From Galeopsis tetrahit (lineage: Eukaryota; Streptophyta; Magnoliopsida; Lamiales; Lamiaceae), in the NCBI GenBank assembly GCA_963675135.1, contig OY776129.1, forward strand, positions 78,147,348 through 78,211,347: 64,000 bases of DNA. The letters run 5' to 3'. Positions 56,257-64,000 of this stretch are shown piece by piece (positions within the stretch are counted from its first letter, which is position 1; the number at the start of each line of letters is the position of its first letter). The translations under genes were made by a program, and so were the position numbers. The notes under the pieces were generated by a model. The model saw only the letters and a list, made by a program, of their open reading frames with translations, ran no database searches and had not been told where the DNA came from.

Positions 56257-56726
56257 TTGGAATTAAAAGTTTCTACTGTATCTCCGGCGGCTTCGCGTCC
56301 GTCATCCATAATGAAGAAATCGGTGAAGTTTGAATCCCCTAGGAATATAAAGAAACGATCGCGTGGAAAGTCTCTTGATCATGTGCAGTCGAAAGAACAG
56401 ATCGATGAAACAATTATGGAAGAGCAAAGGAGACGAGATCTTATAGCCATGGCCGTCGTTGAAAGAGAGGAACAAGCCTCTAAGCAGCAGAAACTTTGAG
56501 AATCATCGGAAATCAGTTTTTGGGCGTGAGGGGTCACCCAAAACTGAAACAGAAACTAAAAGAAGAAAAAGATCCTCGATTTCCTCGAAATCGAGGATTG
56601 TTGCTTCACCAATCTGAAATCTATGGCCAATCGTTTGTAGATGCAGCGGGATTATGTTTGATTCATCATGGATTAACCAAAAAGCTTGAAGATTTGAGTT
56701 TTCCGGCCAAGAAACCCATTCTTTAA
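56257..56726 (+). pseudogene. Unidentified gene fragment captured in a MULE
   Basis: An in-frame part reads VSPAASRPSSIMKKSVKFES and then a basic KKRSRGKS stretch, a Glu/Gln/Arg-rich segment (TIMEEQRRRDLIAMAVVERE) and a stop. Beyond the stop, a different frame continues as GREGSPKTETETKRRKRSSI. The charged, basic composition suggests a fragment of a nuclear protein, but I do not recognise the family. The change of frame and the transposon setting argue for a non-functional capture. Confidence 0.4.
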
Positions 56727-57216
56727 TTATTAAATTAATAAATTAACAAAAAATCTATGGCGACAAATAAGGAAGATGAAGACTTGTTATTTAATTATTA
56801 AATTAATAAATTAATTTCCATATTTAAATATAAGGGTATAATGGGTTATTAACATGCGTTTTTGTCCTTTTTTAAAAAGATTATAAAAGTTGTCTTTATT
56901 TAAGAAGCTAGGTGTCTAAATGGCCTTTTTTATAAATTTTCTCAAAAATCTTTAATGACATAAATTTATTTTTAGTGACAGTTCGTGTCATTTATTCTTA
57001 AATTTTTGTCACTAAAGACTTTTATAACAAAAACAATAATGAAAGTATTATGTTACTAAAAAATTAATTTTCTTGTAACATAAGAAACATGAAACAAGAA
57101 AAAACATAAATAACTAAAGTTAGAGATGACATAAATGATGGAACATGGAATGTGCAACACGCTTTCCCGATAAGGACATATTGCTTCCAGATCCAAAGTT
57201 TCAGTTACATGGATAG

Positions 57217-57394
57217 TATTAAGGAGTGATTGCCTCACCCCTAGTTAATAGCATTTATTAATATTAATTGTATATTTAAATATTCAAATGTATATCTCTA
57301 CAATTATGTAATTAGTTACCTTGTACATCTTCACTATAAATATAACTTGTACCGCCTCACCAAAGTCAACGGTGATCATATCTTATTGTTCACG
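57217..57394 (+). repeat. Copia 5' LTR
   Basis: It starts tattaaggagtgattg and ends ttattgttcacg. It differs from the 3' LTR at five of 178 positions. A TATA-like ataaatata occurs near 57342. Confidence 0.9.
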
Positions 57395-57505
57395 TGGTAT
57401 CAGCCTAAACACGATCCAAAAATCCTAACCCTAATTTCTTTCTCCATCTCTGCCGCCGCCGCCTCACAAATTGTCGAGCTTGTCCCCCTCGCACTTCTTT
57501 CTTCA

Positions 57506-60500
57506 ATGGCAGACTCCTCTATCCCTATGAATGTTCTCATTCATATGGTAACGGTGAAACTCTCTTCTTCCAATTATCTCCTATGGAAGAAGCAGGTTGT
57601 CCCGATGCTCACTTGTGCCGATCTCTATGGCCTTGTGGATGGTTCATCCGCCCCCTGCCGCCACTCACCCGACCTTCGCTGCCTGGAAAACAAAGGATCA
57701 GAAAGTCCTTGCTCTTCTTCTCTCTTCTCTCACTGAAGAAACTCTGGCCGAGGTTGTTCAATGTGATACGGCCCGTGATACTTGGCTTGCCTTGGAGGAC
57801 GCCTTCAGCCACTCCTCTCAGTCCCGCACCACTCAGCTTCGTGAGGAACTCCTTCTCCTCAAACGTGATTCCCTTCCTGTTGCCGATTATGGTCGGCGCT
57901 TTAAAGCATTGTGCGACCAACTGGCCGCTATTGGTAAGCCAGTCGACAAATCTGACATGTCGCACTGGTTTCTACGGGGCCTTGGTCCTAAATTTAGTGG
58001 TTTTGCCGACACCCGAATGGCCCTCTCGCCTGTCCCGGTTTTCCGTGACCTATTGCATCAGGCCATTGCCTTTGAGATCATGAATAAGCCTAATCCAGTT
58101 GAGCCTGCTCCAGCCGCGTTTTTTGCTCGCCCGAATACACGCGACCATACTGGTGGTCGCTCTTCTGGGCCCCTTCGTGGTGGTCGCCCCGATTTTTCTG
58201 GTGGTCGCGGAGGGCGTAAAGCCTACGTTCCCCGTTGTCAAATCTGCCGCGGCGAGCACTACGCCACCAAATGTCCTCAGCGGTTTGTTCGCGTACCAGC
58301 TCCTCGCCAAATTGGTCGCCCATCTGTCCGACGACTCATCCGCCAATCTTGCTCAGGCTTTTCACTCAGCCTGCTCCGTCTCCTCGCCGACCTCCTCGGA
58401 TTGGTCCGTCTCCTCGCCGACCTCCTCGGATTGGTATGTTGATTCAGGAGCCTCGGCTCACATGACTCCCAGCACCTCCCATCTGGACTCCTCGACACCT
58501 TATTCTGGTAATGGTCAAGTGGTCGTTGGTAATGGTAACTCCTTACGAATCTCTCATGTTGGACATAACCTTTCTAAGGATATAGGCCTCCTGGATGTTC
58601 TTGTTGTTCCTCATATCACCAAAAACCTCCTATCCATTAGTAAACTCACTTCTGATTTTCCAGTTGATGTTTGCTTTTCTGACAAATCATTTGTTGTTTA
58701 GAATCGGGTTACCAAGGAAGTGGTGGCTCAAGGTCGATGTGAACAAGGGTTGTACGTGTTGGAATGAGCACTCCCGGCTTTGGTCGCCGCTTTGAAGCCG
58801 CCTGATGTTGCTCGTGCCTCCTTTGATTTATGGCATTCTCGTTTGGGGCATGTCCCGTTTAATGTTATCAAAGACTTGAATAGATTAGGGCATCTATCTG
58901 TTAACTCACTTTTACCAAACCCTACCATTTGCACCTCTTGCCAGTTGGCCAAGAGTAAACGTTTGTCCTTTACTATCAATGAAAAACGTGCTTCTGCTAT
59001 TCTTGATTTAGTACACTGCGATCTTTGGGGTCCTTCCCCTGTTGTTGCTTCGGGTGGTTTTCGTTATTATGTTGTATTTATCGATGATTATTCCCGTTTC
59101 TCGTGGATATATCCTCTTCGTGCAAAATCCGAGTTCTTTAACACATTGGTCGTCTTTCACAAATTTGTCTGCACTCAGTTCTCGGCCAAACTCAAAGTTT
59201 TTCAAAGTGATGGAGGCACTGAGTTCGTCAATACGGCTGTTCGCCAGTTCATGGCCGAGCATGGCATCTCGCATAGGGTGTCATGTCCCTACACCCCCCA
59301 GCAAAATGGTCGCGCCGAGCGCAAGCACCGTCACATCACTGAAACTGGTCTCTCCATGCTTTTTCATGCTCGTGCTCCGTCTGAATTTTGATTTGATGCC
59401 TTTGCCACTGCAGTCCATCTCATTAATTGCCTACCATCCTCTATTTTGGGAGGTCAAACACCATATCAGGTTCTCTTCGGTTCCGTGCCCCTTAATGGAA
59501 ACTTCAAACCATTTGGTTGTCGGGTCTTTCCATACTTACGCGATTATGCAGCCAACAAACTTTCTCCTCGCAGTCGCCCATGTATTTTCTTGGGCTACAG
59601 TAGTCTCCACAAGGGTTTCCGGTGTTACGATCCTACATCCTCAAAAATCTTTGTTACTCGACATGCTGTATTTGATGAAGGTTGCTTCCCTTTTTCAGGT
59701 TCTGCTCGGCCTTTGCCGACCAGTACGGTGGTCTCATCCTTCTTGGATGCCGAGCTGGATTCCTCGGCTGACCTACCTCTTGGGTCCACTTCTCATACTC
59801 CACCGTGCTCGGCATGCACCATTGACCCTGGCGAGGACACCCCTCATCGGCCAACTATTATTGAGGAGCCACCTGCTCCCCCTGCACCGACCGAGCACCC
59901 ACTGCCGACCAGTGACCATCGGCCAGCCATTATTGCGGAGCCACCTGCTCCCCCTGCACCGGCCGAGCACCCACTGCCGACCAGTGAGCCTACGGTGGAG
60001 CGACCATCATCCACACACCAGATGATCACACGGGCAAAATCTGGAGTCTTCAAGCCCAAATATCCGCTAAACTTGGCCTCCACTGCCTTGATTAGTGCCC
60101 TCACTGCCTCCTCGGAGCCCCGTGGTTTCAAATCGGCTGCCAAGTCTCCTGAATGGCTGGCCGCAATGCAGGAGGAAATCGATGCTTTGCGAGTCAACAA
60201 CACTTGGGATCTTGTTCCTCGACCCCAGGATGCGAACATTGTTGGTTCTAAATGGGTCTTTCGAACCAAGTACAAATCTGATGGTTCAATTGAACGACAC
60301 AAAGACAGACTAGTCGCTCAAGGCTTTACCCAAATCCCTGACACAGATTTTTCTCACACATTCAGTCCCGTTGTTAAGGCGACCACTGTTCGCGTTATCT
60401 TATCTCTCTCTGTTCGCTTCAACTGGCCCCTCCATCAACTGGATGTAAAAAAGGCCTTTCTCAATGGCTATCTCCAGAAACCGGTTTTTATGGCTCAACC

Positions 60501-61670
60501 CCCTGGTTTTGTCAATCCTCGGCTACCTGATCATGTCTGCAAATTGAAGAAGGCATTATATGGTCTCCGCCAGGCTCCCTTAGCTTGGTTTCAGCGTTTT
60601 AGCTCCTTCCTGCTCGACATTGGCTTCAAGGAGTGCAAGTCTGACTCCTCGCTCTTTTACCTATTCCAAGGCTCCTCGATCATCTACCTCCTCCTATTCG
60701 TCGATGATATTATTGTCACTGGCAACGACTCTTCTACACTTGCTCGTTTCATCTCTCGGGCGAACAAGGAGTTCGCCCTCAAGGACCTTGGTCGCCTCAA
60801 CTATTTTCTGGGTTTGGAAATCTCCTACACCTCTTCTGGGCTGTTCGTCGAGTAGTCCAAATATGCTCGCGAAATTCTTAAGCGAGCTGATCTTCAAGAT
60901 TCCAAGCCCATCGCCACCCCTTTGGCCGCCGGTGAGACCCTGGTCGGCACTGGTGATCCATTCTCGGATCCGACCCTTTATCGATCTTTGGTCGGCGCCC
61001 TGTAGTACCTCACCATCACTCGCCCTGATCTTTCCTTCTCGGTAAATCATGTCAGTCAGTTTCTCCAGGCGCCGACCAGCGACCATTTCTCGGCGGTGAA
61101 GAGGATTCTTTGCTATGTCAAGCACACTATCAATTATGGCCTCTTCTTCACTCGTCGCCAGACTCTTCCGTGGTCGCCTACTCAGATGCCGACTGGGCTC
61201 GCTGCGTGGAAACTCGTCGCTCTACCTATGGTTATTCAGTCTTTATAGGTGGGAATTTGATCTCGTGGAGTGCAAAGAAACAGCCCACTGTTGCTCGCTC
61301 TAGTTGCGAATCGGAGTATCGTGCCTTAGCCAACGCAGCTGCCGAGGTCGTTTGGCTAACATCCCTGCTCCGCGAGCTACGAGTTCCGTTACCTGCTCGT
61401 CCTGTTCTGCTCTCCGACAACAACAACGCTCTCTTTCTCAGCCAGAATCCAGTCGCACACAAACGAGCAAAACACATTGACATCGATTGCCATTTTGTTC
61501 GCGAGCTCGTCACCTCTGGAAAGCTGTCCACACAGTTTGTCCCTACACATCTTCAGCTGGCCGACATCTTCACCAAGAGCCTTCCTCGCCCGACGTTCGA
61601 GTTCCTTCGTTCCAAGCTCTGCGTTTTTCCTCACCCCACGCATCGCTTGACGGGGGATATTAAGGAGTGA
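57506..61670 (+). pseudogene. Copia gag-pol remnant with multiple stops and frameshifts
   Basis: Gag opens at ATG 57506 (MADSSIPMNV). Its zinc knuckle (CQICRGEHYATKC, near 58240-58280) has C-x2-C-x3-H-x4-C spacing, one residue shorter than usual. Protease motif DSGAS at about 58439. Integrase: WHSRLGH...CTSC zinc site near 58830-58945, with catalytic Asp, Asp, Glu in VHCDLWG, FQSDGG and NGRAER. Reverse transcriptase: LDVKKAFLNG and FVDD near 60700. RNase H: YSDADW and SCESEYRAL. Lesions: frame changes near 57650, 58285 and 61130; in-frame stops at 58699, about 58764, 59389, 60853 and about 61003. No single product can be made. Confidence 0.9.
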
Positions 61671-61835
61671 TTGTCTCACCCCTAGTTAATAGCATTTATT
61701 AATATTAATTGTATATTCAAATATTCAAATGTATATCCCTACAATTATGTAATTAGTTACCTTGTACATCTTCACTATAAATATAAGTTGTACCGCCTCA
61801 CCAAAGTCAACGGTGATCATATCTTATTGTTCACA
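61658..61835 (+). repeat. Copia 3' LTR
   Basis: 178 bp, near-identical to 57217-57394; ends ttgttcaca. The preceding purine tract (61651-61657) would prime plus-strand synthesis. Confidence 0.9.
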
Positions 61836-61847
61836 GCTAGTCATATA

Positions 61848-62028
61848 CTTCCTTCGTTCATTAAAAATATGCTCACTTTCTTTATTTGTCTGTCCATCAA
61901 AAGTATACTAATTTCTTTTTATAAAAATAATCATTTTCTCTTTACCTCACAACAATCTTACAACTCCATCTATTTTTTCTTAAAACCCTTGTCCAACATA
62001 AAGACATAGTTCTCGCAAACGGAGGGAG
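61848..62028. mobile_element. Stowaway-like MITE in the P450 pseudogene promoter
   Basis: The right end (aaacggagggag) and the left end (cttccttcgtt) are diverged inverted termini. TA flanks both sides (61846-61847 and 62029-62030). Removing it joins tcata to tatatttggctttggagt, which matches the promoter of the downstream P450 unit at 62900-62930. Confidence 0.65.
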
Positions 62029-62068
62029 TATATATTTGGCTTTGGAGTTCAAAGAGATAACTAATTTC

Positions 62069-62440
62069 ATGGATATCCCAACACTTGTTCTTGTTGTCTT
62101 TTCCATCGTGTTGATATGTACCATATTTGCAAGCGGTTGTAAAAGAACACTTAGGCTTCATCCACCCGGCCCTCTTTTAGTACCTCACAAGGCTGAAGCT
62201 GATGTAGAAACCAACGGCTATGTAATACCTAAAAATGCAAAAATTCTTGTTAACGTTTGGGCGAGCGGAAAAGATGAAAACATTTGGAAGAACGCAGATT
62301 TGTTCATGCCAGAGCGGTTCTTGAATGAAAATGATCCCATAGACTTTAGAGGTAAAGATTTTGAACTGATTCCGTTTGGGGCGGGGAGGAGAATTTGCCC
62401 TGGATTGCCGTTGGCTTTAGCTCCCAAAAGGAATTGCTGA
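62069..62440 (+). pseudogene. Internally deleted CYP76-type P450, open frame
   Basis: The frame starts MDIPTLVLVVFSIVLICTIF, equivalent to the anchor of the intact P450, then passes directly into the K-helix region (TLRLHPPGPLLVPHKAEADV) and runs to the heme loop PFGAGRRICPGLPLA, where it ends APKRNC. Everything from just after the anchor to the K-helix, including the I-helix, is missing, as is the part after the heme loop. A one-base difference beside the 5' junction keeps the frame open. At the 3' end, P450 sequence is joined to the ctcccaaaaggaattgctga segment that starts the next upstream unit. With the I-helix and the K-helix Glu lost (ETLR became RTLR), it cannot be a working P450. A translated 124-residue chimera is possible but unproven. 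Confidence 0.85.
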
Positions 62441-63160
62441 ATGGAGGAGCAGCCTTCACTCATTGATCTACGAGTAAAACATCATAGTTATCTCTCTGGC
62501 TCGGCCTGTGAGGTTATGGTTTCAGGTTTTCCTTTTCTTTTATACATCGTACTGTACCTTTTATTGTCTCATTTTATATCAGAAATTCTGAACAAGAAAC
62601 AGGTGAGAGGGACGATTACAAGTTATAAACACAAATTTTACACTTCCTCGATCAAGCCTATCGCAGCGTGTAGTTCTCTCGGAGTTAAAAGTCAATTTTG
62701 ATCATTTTTTGAGTTTAATTTTAGTCCAAAACAACAAAAATTGACACCAAAATACCAAACAAGAAACAAGTAAAAACATAAATAACTAAAGTTAGAGTCT
62801 TAGAGATGACATAAATTATGGAACATAGAAAGTGCAACACGCTTTCCCAATAAGCACATATTGCTTCCAGATTCAAAGTTTCAGTTACATACATAATCAT
62901 ATACCGTATATATTTGACTTCGGAGTTCTGCCCTATAAATAACTATCTCAAAAACAAAACAAAGAGATAACTAATTTCGTATATATAAAAAATAACCGAC
63001 AACTTTTAAACGAAATTGGTACATATAAAAAATAACTGAGACTAGATTCATATATTTATATTTTTGGGACAATTTTAAAAAATGTAAAAGTTATGGACGA
63101 AAAATGATTATTGATACGTTTGTAAATATGGTTCTTTTGTACAAGTTTAATTCATTATGA
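62428..63160 (+). repeat. P450-cluster upstream unit, copy 3, with orphan promoter
   Basis: It matches 52553-53150 and ends in sequence like that before the pseudogene ATG: tatatatttgacttcggagt, ccctataaataac (TATA box at about 62934-62940) and caaagagataactaatttcg. Where the pseudogene has ATG after ctaatttc, this copy reads gtatata and no P450 coding sequence follows. It is a promoter without its gene. Confidence 0.65.
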
Positions 63161-64000
63161 TTTTTTTAACTCTCGATATTCGGTTCAATGATCAACTAAT
63201 TCGGAGGACCAAAATTAGCAGGCCCGCATAAAATTAGAATAAAATTTTATATGGACTGTCCTCTTAAAAAATATTTTCACCTTGAGGGTTAATTTGAGAG
63301 CTTAGAGATAGTACACTTTTAAATCAAAAGTCTATACACGGAACCAACTCATTAATGTCAGTTGTAACAATTTGATTGAATAGAATTATGAAACTGCACA
63401 CTTGAGTTTTTGCACATTTTAAATGGGACCAAATTCCAACTAGACTCCTAAAGAGAATTGTTATAAACACCGACAGTACTTGAATGAACTCTTTTGTCTT
63501 CTACCTAGAAAAAAAATATGTGAAGGAGAGATTACAGTGTCATAGTGTCACATTTTTACAAGATAAAACTATTAGATGAGACAAGATTTTTTTCTGGTAC
63601 AAGATTACATTGTAAATCCTTCTAAGATGTCCAATTTACACCCCTTTTGCGGGAAAATTAAAATTTTCACCGAAAACTGACACACGTGGCTCGTACGTGT
63701 GTTTAAAATTGGGATTTTCGGTAGATTCGGTGACTGAGCGCCACATGTAATAAAAATTGCCACATGTAATTAAACATATGGTCACGTGTGCAATCTATTG
63801 GAGGGAAAGTCTGATGACAAACACATAATTATTGTTGTAAAATGCCTTAAATCATCTTCGCGATTTTGCCGTTCGGTGTTTCTTCCGCGGTTTTACCAAT
63901 TTTCACGATTTGGATTTGAGTTTCAAACTTTTTGCGTTTTTGTTTTTCTTTCTAATTAAGTTTGTGTTTCTAAGTTTTTTTTTTTAATATTTATTTTGTT
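63161..64000. other. Terminal intergenic stretch, no gene seen
   Basis: AT-rich. Near 63655-63800 there are mirrored acacgtgg / ccacatgt motifs and aaattttcaccgaaaac, possibly one end of a transposon continuing past the window. Confidence 0.45.

Larger units (their letters stand above)
55378..56943. mobile_element. Pack-MULE-like element, 1566 bp, with 9-bp target duplication
   Basis: Diverged terminal inverted repeats of about 120 bp align as 'aaaggtcatttcacctggtg', 'aaataaagac' and 'aaggacaaaatggcac' (left) against reverse-complemented 'aaaggccatttagacaccta', 'aaataaagac' and 'aaggacaaaaacgcat' (right). Identical 9-bp flanks aaaaatctt lie at 55369-55377 and 56944-56952. The interior carries a 42-bp tandem repeat and a non-transposon ORF region (56257-56726). 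The element splits a copy of the P450 upstream unit: sequence matching ...ttgacaccaaaata ends near 55305 and the match resumes near 57080. Confidence 0.82.
57217..61835 (+). mobile_element. Ty1/Copia LTR retrotransposon, complete but inactivated
   Basis: 4619 bp bounded by two 178-bp LTRs. The domain order gag, protease, integrase, reverse transcriptase, RNase H is that of Copia. The primer-binding site tggtatcag, matching initiator Met-tRNA, begins one base after the 5' LTR, and the polypurine tract cgggggata lies just before the 3' LTR. Flanks gatag (57212-57216) and gctag (61836-61840) are a 5-bp target duplication with one difference. The element sits in the promoter region of a P450 pseudogene, same orientation. 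Confidence 0.93.

Noticed and set aside
62100..62135. Microhomology (ccatatt) explaining the internal deletion of the P450 pseudogene
   Set aside because: The motif in the intact gene does not align to the correct position of the pseudogene anchor.
1..64000. CRISPR arrays, bacterial operons or phage-type systems
   Set aside because: The window is plant nuclear DNA; the short repeats seen are tandem, transposon or microsatellite sequence without spacer structure.

Overview
The window is nuclear DNA of a flowering plant: AT-rich intergenic sequence, GT-AG introns, dense small DNA transposons, and plant-only families (organelle-editing PPR proteins, a CYP76-type P450, DRP1, ankyrin/PGG membrane proteins). 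The P450 and the general gene style suggest a eudicot, probably an asterid such as Lamiales. That placement is an inference.

Layout. 1-4.3 kb is repeats (MITEs, one near-perfect foldback element, two long poly-G tracts). 4.3-5.2 kb (-) is one intronless gene with an N-terminal Cys/His motif. 5.3-14.5 kb has no intact host gene but holds three informative transposons: 9102-10394 carries a GATA-factor fragment, 10668-11659 is a Mutator-like element (MULE) with a perfect 9-bp target duplication, and 13371-14502 is a Pack-MULE-like element, also with a 9-bp duplication. 14.7-28.1 kb is a tandem segmental duplication holding two ankyrin/PGG genes, with transposons present in one copy and absent from the other.

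29.6-43.2 kb is the gene-rich core: DRP1 (+, 15 exons), a HAD phosphatase (-, 5 exons), the GPI-synthesis subunit PIG-P (-, 4 exons) and UMP-CMP kinase (+, 8 coding exons). 44.8-52.2 kb holds three nuclear genes for organelle gene expression: an SLO1-like PPR, an L18-type ribosomal protein and a CRR22-like DYW PPR. 53.2-63.2 kb is a decayed P450 cluster: one intact CYP76-type gene, one internally deleted pseudogene and one orphan promoter. It is interrupted by a SINE with a 17-bp target duplication, a 1.57-kb MULE with a 9-bp duplication, a 4.6-kb Ty1/Copia element with 178-bp LTRs and a Stowaway MITE.

The genes do not form a pathway. What stands out is how transposons rework the region: repeated gene-fragment capture, layered insertion into P450 promoters, and presence/absence differences between the two ankyrin units. 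No CRISPR array, rRNA gene or intact tRNA gene was seen. Exon boundaries come from GT-AG sites and protein-family continuity, not from transcripts.
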